The translations under genes and the position numbers were made by a program. From Prevotella sp. E9-3 (lineage in GTDB: Bacteria > Bacteroidota > Bacteroidia > Bacteroidales > Bacteroidaceae): DNA of 64,000 nt. How positions within the stretch are numbered: the first letter of the stretch is position 1; the number at the start of each line of letters is the position of its first letter. The DNA is taken from positions 2,790,001 through 2,854,000 of the forward strand of contig NZ_CP091786.1 of assembly GCF_022024015.1 (NCBI RefSeq), read 5' to 3'. The notes beneath the pieces are model-generated. The model saw nothing but the letters and a program-made list of their open reading frames with translations. It had not been told where the DNA came from and ran no database searches. Of this stretch, positions 9,896-16,582 are shown piece by piece.

Positions 9896-10597
9896 CTATT
9901 CTTTGTCTTCTTTTTTCTTGCCTTTTTCCTCTTTTCCGGCAAGCACTATAACAATTTCGCCTTTGGGTTCGCGCTCCTTGAAATGAGCTATCACCTCTTC
10001 CAGCGTTCCGCGTACGCTCTCTTCGTGCACCTTCGATATTTCCCGGCACACACTTACCTGTCGGTCGGCACCAAACACCTCAGCAAACTGCTCCAAAGTT
10101 TTCACCACCCTGTAAGGCGATTCATAGAAGATCATCGTACGTTCTTCTTCCTGAAGCGACAAAAGTTTTGTCTGTCGGCCTTTCTTCTGTGGCAGGAACC
10201 CTTCAAAGCAAAAACGGTCGCAGGGCAGTCCGCTGCTCACCAGCGCCGGCACAAAAGCCGTTGCACCAGGCAGGCACTGCACTTCCACTCCCGCCCTCAC
10301 AGCTTCACGCACAAGAAAGAAACCTGGGTCACTGATTCCCGGCGTACCAGCATCGCTGATCAAGGCCACTGTCTGTCCAGCCAACAGGCGTTGCACCACA
10401 CCGGCGCTGGTGCCATGTTCGTTGAACTTATGATGCGAAAGAAGATGGTTGTGAATTTCAAAATGCTTCAAAAGGATGCCCGATGTGCGAGTATCCTCGG
10501 CCAACACCACGTCTGCTTCCTTCAGGATGCGGACTGCACGGTAGGTCATATCCTCCATGTTGCCGACAGGAGTCGGCACAATGTATAGTGTTCCCAT
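9896..10597 (-). CDS. rsmI: 16S rRNA (cytidine1402-2'-O)-methyltransferase RsmI
   Basis: 233 residues, a tetrapyrrole-methylase-fold enzyme that 2'-O-methylates C1402 of 16S rRNA in the ribosomal P site using S-adenosylmethionine. Diagnostic features are the N-terminal LYIVPTPVGNMEDMTYRA, the AEDTRTSGILLKH segment, the Gly-rich SDAGTPGISDPGF loop, LPGATAFVPALVSSGLP and the FEGFLPQKKGR segment. It is a little shorter than the E. coli enzyme (286) because the C-terminal helical extension is missing, as often in Bacteroidetes; the final residues are a Lys/Glu-rich tail. Its promoter lies immediately upstream, back to back with that of tdk. Confidence 0.93.
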   Translation of the reverse strand: MGTLYIVPTPVGNMEDMTYRAVRILKEADVVLAEDTRTSGILLKHFEIHNHLLSHHKFNEHGTSAGVVQRLLAGQTVALISDAGTPGISDPGFFLVREAVRAGVEVQCLPGATAFVPALVSSGLPCDRFCFEGFLPQKKGRQTKLLSLQEEERTMIFYESPYRVVKTLEQFAEVFGADRQVSVCREISKVHEESVRGTLEEVIAHFKEREPKGEIVIVLAGKEEKGKKKEDKE

Positions 10598-10605
10598 ACA
10601 GCATG

Positions 10606-10637
10606 CAAAAATAAGTATTTATTTAATAATAGTCAAA
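10606..10637 (-). promoter_or_regulatory. rsmI promoter with a very short leader
   Basis: Reading the minus strand: TTTG, 20 bases, then TATTTTTG (10613 down to 10606). The -7 box ends only 8 bases before the rsmI ATG at 10597, so the mRNA would begin within a few bases of the start codon. Confidence 0.65.
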
Positions 10638-10652
10638 AAACAGACCAAATCT

Positions 10653-10683
10653 TTGCAATTTTTTATACGTTTTTGTACTTTTG
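10653..10683 (+). promoter_or_regulatory. tdk promoter (TTTG-N19-TACTTTTG)
   Basis: TTTG at 10653-10656 and TACTTTTG at 10676-10683, spaced 19 bases, a near-perfect Bacteroidetes -33/-7 pair. The start codon of tdk follows 20 bases after the box. It diverges from the rsmI promoter. Confidence 0.75.
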
Positions 10684-10703
10684 TCTTCTAAAACTCGAAA
10701 AAC

Positions 10704-11300
10704 ATGTCAGAATATATCACGGGAGAGGCACACCGTCCCGGCAGAATAGAAGTGGTATGCGGCTCAATGTTCTCAGGCAAAACCGAGGAATTGATTCGTC
10801 GCATGCGCCGTGCTAAGTTTGCACGCCAGCGAGTAGAGATTTTCAAACCCAGTATTGACGTGCGTTATTCCGAGGAGGATGTGGTGAGTCACGACCAGAA
10901 CCATATTCTCTCTACTCCCATCGACTCGTCGGCTTCTATTCTCTTACTAGCCAGCGACATCGATGTAGTGGGTATTGACGAGGCACAGTTCCTCGACATG
11001 GGCCTCATCGACGTGTGCAACGAACTGGCCAACCGCGGTGTACGTGTGATCGTAGCCGGTCTTGACATGGACTACAAAGGAGTGCCGTTTGGTCCTATGC
11101 CAGCCCTTTGCGCCATTGCCGATGATGTCACGAAGGTGCATGCCATCTGTGTACGCTGTGGCAGCCTGGCCTATGTCAGTCACCGCAAGGTACAGAACGA
11201 CCGTCGTGTCCTCCTTGGCGAGACAAGTGAGTACGAACCACTTTGCAGGGAGTGCTACCAGAAAGCTATAGAAGAGGACGAAGCAAAAAAAATGCAATAA
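10704..11300 (+). CDS. tdk: Thymidine kinase
   Basis: 198 residues. Type II thymidine kinase that phosphorylates thymidine to dTMP for nucleotide salvage. It shows the P-loop [14 protein letters not shown], the DEAQF motif (Walker B, catalytic Asp/Glu), the lasso region after [15 protein letters not shown], and two Cys pairs (CVRC and CREC) that form the structural zinc site. Length is normal. A long stretch before the P-loop ([16 protein letters not shown]) is typical of Bacteroidetes homologues. It is transcribed alone and precedes tRNA-Lys by about 60 bases. Confidence 0.96.
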   Translation: MSEYITGEAHRPGRIEVVCGSMFSGKTEELIRRMRRAKFARQRVEIFKPSIDVRYSEEDVVSHDQNHILSTPIDSSASILLLASDIDVVGIDEAQFLDMGLIDVCNELANRGVRVIVAGLDMDYKGVPFGPMPALCAIADDVTKVHAICVRCGSLAYVSHRKVQNDRRVLLGETSEYEPLCRECYQKAIEEDEAKKMQ

Positions 11301-11359
11301 AATTTGGTTATTCCGAAAAAACATATTACCTTTGCACCCGCTTTCCAAGAGGAAGCAAT

Positions 11360-11432
11360 GATCCGCTAGCTCAGTTGGTAGAGCACAACACTTTTAATGT
11401 TGGGGTCTTGGGTTCGAGCCCCAAGCGGATCA
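11360..11432 (+). tRNA. tRNA-Lys (anticodon UUU)
   Basis: A complete cloverleaf can be drawn by hand: acceptor GATCCGC with GCGGATC (7 pairs), D arm GCTC/GAGC, anticodon arm CAACA/TGTTG with loop CTTTTAA, and T arm TTGGG/CCCAA with loop TTCGAGC. The anticodon TTT reads lysine codons. The discriminator base is A, with no encoded CCA. A strong hairpin terminator follows directly. Confidence 0.95.
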
Positions 11433-11433
11433 C

Positions 11434-11467
11434 AAAAGAGAGACTTTTACGGTCTCTCTTTTTTATT
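11434..11467 (+). terminator. Terminator of tRNA-Lys
   Basis: Stem of AAAGAGAGAC with GTCTCTCTTT around a short loop, followed by a T run and beginning within two bases of the tRNA end. Confidence 0.8.
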
Positions 11468-11537
11468 TCTTGGTGTTCTCACCCAAGGGTTCTTTCAGTC
11501 GCTTCGCTTTGTGAAAGCGAGCAAGCTCGAGCGCGAA

Positions 11538-11583
11538 CCCCAAGCGGATCACAAAAAAGAGGTCTTGATGACCTCTTTTTTGT
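11538..11583 (+). repeat. Duplicated tRNA-Lys 3' end plus second terminator
   Basis: A 19-base exact repeat of the tRNA-Lys 3' end and the bases after it (11419-11437 and 11538-11556) lies 119 bases downstream. It covers the second half of the T stem, the 3' acceptor strand and the discriminator, and is again followed by a hairpin (AAAGAGGTC with GACCTCTTT) and a T run. No 5' half of a tRNA is present. It may be the remnant of a lost tandem tRNA copy or the scar of integration at the tRNA 3' end. Confidence 0.7.
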
Positions 11584-11606
11584 TTTTATGCCAAAGGGAG
11601 GACAAA

Positions 11607-11748
11607 AGAACAAAAACAGCATGCTAAAAGTCTGTCAACTCTGTCCAGTCCGCAAAAGCATTAAAACAAATTATAGCTATAATTATTTCAACCGTTGTAT
11701 TTTTTGAAGTCATATATGCATTCCATTACTTGGTAATAGTTATCTTTT
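11607..11748 (-). repeat. Palindromic intergenic element, short copy (one 16-base palindrome)
   Basis: About 142 bases that match the reverse strand of 36546-36730. The core is the perfect palindrome AATTATAGCTATAATT (11669-11684). The flanking block on the left of this core (minus-strand view), about 49 bases starting ATATATGACTTC, is identical in both copies; the right flank is about 80-85% identical. This copy has one palindrome unit where the other has three. It lies between the tRNA-Lys terminators and the 3' end of the AraC gene and carries no open reading frame. Confidence 0.8.
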
Positions 11749-11797
11749 CACGACTAAGAATAATAGTTACCATGTTTTTTAGGACCAGAGGTACGAG

Positions 11798-12658
11798 TCA
11801 GTTGTCCTGCTTCTTGTACTCCTGAGGATAGATGCCGGTGACGCGCTTGAAGTAGCGACAGAAGTTGCCTGTGGTGGGGAAACCGAGTTCCAAGGCGGTG
11901 GCCTTGACAGACAGGTGAGGGTCGGTGTCCATGATACGCTTGGCCCGGGTGCAGACATGCTGACCAATGTAGTCGAGGGCGGAGATGCCGTGGCTTACCT
12001 TGAGGAAGAGCTTGGAGAAGTAGCGGGTGGAATAACCGAGCTGCGCGGCATAGAATTGCACATCGCGGTGCTCGCGGTGGTGCGCCACCACGAGGTCGCA
12101 GAAGTGGGCGTAGAGGGCTGCCGTCTGGTTGTCGCGCCACTGCCGGTCCTGCTCCTTCCAGTAGTAGTTCACAAACTCATAGCCCACTGCCAATTGCGTG
12201 AGCAACATCTGACGGCGCAGCTGCAGGTCGGTAGTATCGTGCATGGCGATGGCGGCGAGCAGTTTGGCATTGGCCATCACACGGTCGGCCTGCTCGTCGG
12301 TGAGCTGACAGGTGGGGGCGCTGTTAAACTTGTAGGAGTCGTGGCTGAAGAGGTAAGCATTGATGTCCTTGAGCAGTTCCGACGAGACGACGGTGCGGGC
12401 GTATGTAAAGTCATCGGAGCACTCCACAGCCCGCATGAAATGGCCTGGCATCATGACCAACAGGTTGTTCTTTTCAACCGTTATTTCCTGCATATCATAA
12501 ACGAAACGTGCCGTTCCTCGCAGACACAGGTGGATGGCTATGCCAGGAAAGGAGAGGTTTGCACCGGGGAAGGCGAAGCCGTGTATCTCGTTGTTCACAT
12601 CTACCCCCCTCTGCTCAATGTTTTGTATCAGTTTGTTATACTCTGGAAAGGTTCTCAT
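11798..12658 (-). CDS. AraC family transcriptional regulator
   Basis: 286 residues. The N-terminal half (about 25-130) looks like a cupin/AraC sensing domain (HLCLRGTARFVYDMQEITVEKNNL), and the C-terminal 100 residues form the two helix-turn-helix motifs of AraC: the first around RDVQFYAAQLGYSTRYFSKLFLK and the second around VKATALELGFPTTGNFCRYFKRVTGIYPQEYK. It should bind DNA and respond to a small ligand not identifiable here. It is transcribed away from the starch-binding-type secreted protein gene, from which it is separated by 608 bases, so that gene and its small downstream partner are its likeliest targets. Confidence 0.92.
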   Translation of the reverse strand: MRTFPEYNKLIQNIEQRGVDVNNEIHGFAFPGANLSFPGIAIHLCLRGTARFVYDMQEITVEKNNLLVMMPGHFMRAVECSDDFTYARTVVSSELLKDINAYLFSHDSYKFNSAPTCQLTDEQADRVMANAKLLAAIAMHDTTDLQLRRQMLLTQLAVGYEFVNYYWKEQDRQWRDNQTAALYAHFCDLVVAHHREHRDVQFYAAQLGYSTRYFSKLFLKVSHGISALDYIGQHVCTRAKRIMDTDPHLSVKATALELGFPTTGNFCRYFKRVTGIYPQEYKKQDN

Positions 12659-12800
12659 AAGTTGTGTTTCATTACTTTACGGTTGTAAAGTTACGACTAT
12701 TTTGTGAAAAATGCGCTTTTTTCTTACTTTTTGATAACAAAAATGCGAAAATTGGTAGCACTATTACTATAAAAGGATAATGTAGAAAAGAAAAAGACAG

Positions 12801-12985
12801 TATCTTTGTACCCAAAATAAGAAATAAGACTAAACTAGAGTATTACATTCATGCCAACACTCGCCCATGCGCTCGGCTATGCTGAGACCTACAGGACGAT
12901 AACATTTGGCAAATGTAAATGTACTAAAGAGGCACGCGGAAGCTCCATGACGGGCAACTGCGTGCCTCGTGACATATTTGTATAA
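12801..12985 (+). ncRNA. Possible short transcript with 44-codon frame and hairpin
   Basis: A -7-like TATCTTTG (12801-12808) precedes a stretch with an uninterrupted 44-codon frame (12851-12985, beginning MPTLAHALGY and with a CKC motif) and the hairpin GAGGCACGC/GCGTGCCTC. The opposite strand also carries a 28-codon frame through the same hairpin, so coding is doubtful and a structured RNA or repeated intergenic element is as likely. No ribosome-binding site stands before the ATG, and no T run follows the hairpin on this strand. Confidence 0.3.
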
Positions 12986-13059
12986 AAAAAATTAATCGTT
13001 TGCACAGTTTCAGAATCATTTTTAGCACATAAAGCGCTACCACCTATTTAATAATATAT

Positions 13060-13067
13060 TACCTTTG
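13060..13067 (+). promoter_or_regulatory. Putative -7 box for the secreted protein/small peptide cassette
   Basis: TACCTTTG matches TAnnTTTG. It is the last such box before the secreted-protein start at 13267 and leaves a leader of about 195 bases. No clear TTTG was found at -33. Confidence 0.4.
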
Positions 13068-13266
13068 CCCGTTGGAAAATAATTCTAATTGATCACAAAC
13101 GGTGTAACATGAAAGACTATTTACTATCCCTTCACCCATGCAATTCTGTATTGCACACTATTCCGCCCTATTCTATCATGGACATGCGAGCGGGAACCAT
13201 GCTTAGTTATCCCTCTTTTCTCTGAAAACTTACTAACAAAATAAATAACGATTAAAATCTACCAAA

Positions 13267-14556
13267 ATGAAAAAACTTTTACTTATGATGCTCCTCATAG
13301 TGGGAGGAGTGAATGCTGCGAGTGCGTGGGGCGACATGTACCTTGTGTGCGGAGAAAACAACAACTGGAGCACATCAGACAACAATGCTAATTTCAAGTT
13401 CACTTGGATGTCTGAAAATAATTACAAGATTATTGTTCCTGGTAGTTATGTAAACTCAGGAAATTGGTATTTCCGGTTTAGAGACACTTCAAGTGATACA
13501 TGGACAAACATAGGTCCTGCCAGCTCCGCAAATGACGCAGATGTTACAAACACAACTGTGACAACAGATTGGAAAAATTCAAGCAAAGCTTTTTACATAA
13601 CCCAAAACGCTGATGCGAAATGGGTTTCAATTACTATTTCATGGAGCAATGGAAATAATAATTGGGCTGTCAGCGGAAGCTATATAACCGATTATAACAC
13701 GATAGCAATTGTTAGTCCGAATGGCTGGGAAAACACTTATGTTTACACGTATGTTCAAGAATCAGCGAGAGACATACCATCTTCAGGAGTTTGGCCTGGC
13801 ACAAAAATTACAGCCAACAATGGTATTCATATTGCAGAAGTTCCCGCCGGGTCAAAAATTATCATGAACAACGGAACCGGTGGAGAAGGAAATCAATACC
13901 CTTCAAACGGAGGATTTGACGCAACCAATAATGGAGTATATGATAGTAATGGTTTACAAACGACAACAAATGTTTCCGTCAGCTCATACGGCGTGGCAAC
14001 CTTCTGCTCAAATTATCCTTTAGACTTTACAGGCATTGAAGACGTAAAAGCATATACCATTATACGCTCAGACAAAGCAACGGGAGCATTGACAAAAAGT
14101 CAGGTAACTGGTAAAGTTGCGGCTGGTACGGGACTATATCTTGAGGGAACTGCTAATGCAAGCGTGGACGTTCCCACCACTATCTATACTGAATCAGCAG
14201 GTACCAACAGGCTGGTTGGTGTTACCTCTGACACTAATATCAGTCAGACTGACGGCGACTACACCAACTATATCCTAACCGTTAACAAGGTGGGAGGCGA
14301 CGTTGCCACGCCTAAATTCTATAAGGTGAATTCAAAAGGCAATACGGTATTGGCCAACAGAGCTTATCTCCAGATTCCTACTGAGCAGGCATCACGCGAG
14401 TCGTTCTGGTTCGAAGATGGAGTAATAACCGCTATTGAATCAGCCAAGCAGGAGCAGAGCCTCAATGGCGTAGCCTACAATCTTGCAGGCCAGCGCATCG
14501 CCCAGCCAACAAAGGGCCTCTACATTGTGAATGGAAAGAAAATAATTATGAAATAA
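13267..14556 (+). CDS. Secreted starch-binding-type protein with Prevotella C-terminal module
   Basis: 429 residues. The signal peptide ends around NAASA (residue 20). Residues about 23-125 (MYLVCGENNNWS, then many Trp/Asn and short strands) resemble SusE/F-type starch-binding folds; residues about 145-225, with GWENTYVYTYV, VWPGTKI and VPAGSKIIMNNG, look like a CBM26-type starch-binding module. From about 235 to the end runs a module shared with the large LRR protein at 21.8-25.2 kb: GVATFCS, AGTGLYLEG, RAYLQIP, FWFEDG and the terminal YNLAGQRI...KGLYIVNGKKIIMK. That ending resembles a T9SS sorting domain. A small peptide gene follows after 21 bases. Likely a surface or secreted glucan-binding protein; no catalytic residues are visible. 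Confidence 0.8.
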   Translation: MKKLLLMMLLIVGGVNAASAWGDMYLVCGENNNWSTSDNNANFKFTWMSENNYKIIVPGSYVNSGNWYFRFRDTSSDTWTNIGPASSANDADVTNTTVTTDWKNSSKAFYITQNADAKWVSITISWSNGNNNWAVSGSYITDYNTIAIVSPNGWENTYVYTYVQESARDIPSSGVWPGTKITANNGIHIAEVPAGSKIIMNNGTGGEGNQYPSNGGFDATNNGVYDSNGLQTTTNVSVSSYGVATFCSNYPLDFTGIEDVKAYTIIRSDKATGALTKSQVTGKVAAGTGLYLEGTANASVDVPTTIYTESAGTNRLVGVTSDTNISQTDGDYTNYILTVNKVGGDVATPKFYKVNSKGNTVLANRAYLQIPTEQASRESFWFEDGVITAIESAKQEQSLNGVAYNLAGQRIAQPTKGLYIVNGKKIIMK

Positions 14557-14577
14557 AAAAGAAAGGAGAAAATACAT

Positions 14578-14724
14578 ATGAAAAAGATTTATTCTGCCCC
14601 CAAAACGATGATTGTAGGACTGAAAATAGAGTCTTTACTCCAATCATATAGCAATACAGAAGCTGCGGAACGCGCTACATCACTCTCGCGCGGCGGCTCT
14701 TGGGATGATGATGAAGAAGAATAA
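14578..14724 (+). CDS. Small acidic-tailed peptide, cassette partner of surface protein
   Basis: A 48-residue gene with a good ribosome-binding site (AGGAG 9 bases before the ATG) starting 21 bases after the secreted-protein stop. The peptide begins MKKIYSAPKT, has a short hydrophobic stretch ending in a Leu pair (ESLLQS), and ends SLSRGGSWDDDEEE. A second gene of the same layout (MKKTY start, LL-x-x-S, then SRRNNFWDED) lies after the LRR surface protein at 21.6-21.8 kb, which supports real coding. There is no classic signal peptide. Function unknown; a chaperone, a modified-peptide precursor or a regulatory peptide are possibilities. A strong terminator closes the unit. Confidence 0.75.
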   Translation: MKKIYSAPKTMIVGLKIESLLQSYSNTEAAERATSLSRGGSWDDDEEE

Positions 14725-14749
14725 TAGATACAGAATACTCTTACAGTAC

Positions 14750-14791
14750 AAAACAATAGCGGCGATGAATCATTATCGCCGCTATTGTTTT
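14750..14791 (+). terminator. Terminator of the secreted protein/small peptide unit
   Basis: Perfect 17-base stem (14750-14766 with 14775-14791) around an 8-base loop, GC-rich in its upper part (AGCGGCGAT) and ending in TTTT. Confidence 0.85.
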
Positions 14792-14857
14792 GGAATAGAA
14801 CGAGAATAAAAAATCAAAAAATAACAAGGAAAAACGTATTTATCAAAGGAAAATATG

Positions 14858-14865
14858 TATCTTTG
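14858..14865 (+). promoter_or_regulatory. Putative -7 box of parAB operon
   Basis: TATCTTTG matches TAnnTTTG and lies 31 bases before the parA ATG. The -33 region lacks a clear TTTG. Confidence 0.5.
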
Positions 14866-14896
14866 CAGTTCTTAAACTAAAGAAAAGAGATTGGAA

Positions 14897-15661
14897 ATGG
14901 GAAAAATTATTGCTTTAGCCAATCAGAAAGGCGGCGTGGGCAAGACCACTACAACCATTAATCTGGCTGCTTCGCTGGCCACACTTGAGAAATCTGTTCT
15001 GGTGGTCGATGCTGACCCACAGGCCAACGCTTCCAGCGGACTGGGCGTTGACATCAAGGAGGTGGACTGCTCCATTTACGAATGCATTATCGACAAGGCT
15101 GACGTGCGCGATGCTATCTACACCACCGATATCGACGGACTTGATATCATTCCCAGTCATATAGACTTGGTGGGTGCCGAGATTGAGATGCTGAACCTGC
15201 AAAACCGCGAGAAGGTTATCAAACAGTTGTTGGACCCCATCCGTTCAGAATACGACTATATCCTTATTGACTGCTCGCCTTCGTTGGGCCTCATCACGGT
15301 GAACGCCCTGACAGCCGCCGATTCGGTGATCATCCCTGTTCAATGCGAATACTTTGCACTGGAAGGTATTTCTAAACTCCTCAACACTATCAAGATTATC
15401 AAATCGAAACTAAACCCGAGGCTGGAAATTGAGGGCTTCCTGCTCACGATGTACGACTCTCGCCTGCGCCTGGCCAATCAGATTTACGACGAGGTGAAGC
15501 GTCATTTCCAAGAACTCGTGTTCAAAACAGTTATTCAGCGTAACGTCAAACTGTCAGAGAGTCCCAGTCACGGACTACCCGTCATCCTCTACGATGCCGA
15601 CTCTACTGGTTCAAAGAACCATCTGGCTTTAGCAAAGGAAATCATTAACAAGAACAAATAA
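14897..15661 (+). CDS. parA: Chromosome partitioning ATPase ParA
   Basis: 254 residues from the ATG at 14897; an in-frame TTG two codons earlier is less likely. ParA/Soj ATPase that with ParB segregates chromosomal origins. It shows the deviant Walker A motif QKGGVGKTTTTINLA at the N-terminus, VDADPQANASSGLG, and the Walker B-like YDYILIDCSPSLGLITVNAL. It is directly followed by parB with no gap and by three further envelope and stress genes on the same strand. Its length and motifs suit the chromosomal Soj type rather than plasmid ParA with an HTH extension. Confidence 0.95.
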   Translation: MGKIIALANQKGGVGKTTTTINLAASLATLEKSVLVVDADPQANASSGLGVDIKEVDCSIYECIIDKADVRDAIYTTDIDGLDIIPSHIDLVGAEIEMLNLQNREKVIKQLLDPIRSEYDYILIDCSPSLGLITVNALTAADSVIIPVQCEYFALEGISKLLNTIKIIKSKLNPRLEIEGFLLTMYDSRLRLANQIYDEVKRHFQELVFKTVIQRNVKLSESPSHGLPVILYDADSTGSKNHLALAKEIINKNK

Positions 15662-16582
15662 ATGGCAGTACATAAGAAATATGCAAAAGGAGCGGCCGTA
15701 TTGGGCCGTGGACTTGACGATATAGGAAACGGCCGCGGACTCGATGCGCTTATCGACACCAGCGAAGTGAGGCCCCAAGGCTCGTCAAACCTGAACGAGA
15801 TACCCATCAGCCAGATAGAACCCAACCCTGAGCAGCCCCGTCATGAGTTTGACGAGACCGCTCTGAACGAACTGGCTGCCAGTATCCAGATGATGGGTAT
15901 CATTGCCCCTATCACCCTGCGCCAAGTGGCTCCCGACCGCTATCAGATTATTGCCGGTGAGCGTCGTTGGCGTGCCTCGCAACTGGCTGGACTCACTTCT
16001 ATTCCAGCCTACATACGTACCGTTGAAGACGAGAACGTGATGGAGCTGGCGCTGGTTGAGAATATTCAGCGCGAAGACCTGAACGCCATAGAAATAGCTT
16101 TGGCCTATGAGCATCTGGCTGAGACCACAGGTATGACGCAGGAGAAGATTTCTGAACGCGTAGGCAAGAGCCGTACTGCCGTGACCAACTACATGCGCCT
16201 GCTGAAACTGCCTGCCCAGATTCAGATGGCACTGAAGAATCACGAGATTGACATGGGACACGCCCGTGCACTACTGGCACTGGACTCGCCCTCGATGCAG
16301 TTGAAACTGTTCAAGGATGTTCAGAAAAACCAATACTCTGTGCGCAAGGTCGAGGAGATGGTTCAGATGCTGAAAAGCGGTGAGGATGTTCAGTTGGCTC
16401 ACAAGAAAATCGCTTCTAAGGCACAGTTGCCACAGCGATTCAACGAGGCAAAGAAACAACTGTCGGACCTGCTGCAGTCGAAAGTGCAGCTCACCTGCTC
16501 GCCCAAAGGAAAGGGTCGTATCAGCATTCCCTTCGAATCGGAAGAAGACTTGGAAAGAATACTGAAAGCGATTGGAAAGTGA
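15662..16582 (+). CDS. parB: Chromosome partitioning protein ParB
   Basis: 306 residues. CTP-dependent DNA clamp that loads at parS. The ParB nuclease-like N-terminal domain (about 45-135) shows IEPNPEQPRHEF, the GERRWRASQLAG CTP-binding box and VENIQREDLNAIEIA; a helix-turn-helix region follows (MTQEKISERVGKSRTAVTNYMRLLKLP), and the C-terminal dimerisation part ends RISIPFESEEDLERILKAIGK. It starts at the base after the parA stop. I found no parS-like GTTTCACGTGAAAC palindrome in the window. Confidence 0.95.
   Translation: MAVHKKYAKGAAVLGRGLDDIGNGRGLDALIDTSEVRPQGSSNLNEIPISQIEPNPEQPRHEFDETALNELAASIQMMGIIAPITLRQVAPDRYQIIAGERRWRASQLAGLTSIPAYIRTVEDENVMELALVENIQREDLNAIEIALAYEHLAETTGMTQEKISERVGKSRTAVTNYMRLLKLPAQIQMALKNHEIDMGHARALLALDSPSMQLKLFKDVQKNQYSVRKVEEMVQMLKSGEDVQLAHKKIASKAQLPQRFNEAKKQLSDLLQSKVQLTCSPKGKGRISIPFESEEDLERILKAIGK

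Larger units (their letters stand above)
12659..13266. other. 608-base intergenic region between AraC gene and secreted protein gene
   Basis: Contents: AT-rich DNA next to the AraC start; a plus-strand TATCTTTG box at 12801-12808; an inverted repeat ACATTTGGCAAATGT (12902-12916); a 9-base stem GAGGCACGC/GCGTGCCTC (12930-12967); a 44-codon open frame (12851-12985); and a second plus-strand box TACCTTTG at 13060-13067 about 200 bases before the secreted-protein start. A 38-codon frame at 13109-13225 has no good ribosome-binding site. The region seems to hold an independent short transcript followed by the true promoter of the downstream gene. Confidence 0.55.

Noticed and set aside
11915..12688. 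257-codon plus-strand frame opposite the AraC gene
   Set aside because: The minus strand encodes a clear AraC domain; the plus-strand product is Val/Gly/Glu-rich antisense.
13109..13225. 38-codon frame in the leader of the cassette 1 surface gene
   Set aside because: No ribosome-binding site, ordinary composition and no second copy in the window; a leader peptide cannot be excluded but is not supported.
14891..14896. TTG start for parA
   Set aside because: The ATG two codons later matches the usual ParA N-terminus (MGKIIALANQKGG) better.
14891..16582. parS site near parAB
   Set aside because: I looked for GTTTCACGTGAAAC-like palindromes around parAB and elsewhere and saw none; the few CACGTG cores lack matching arms.
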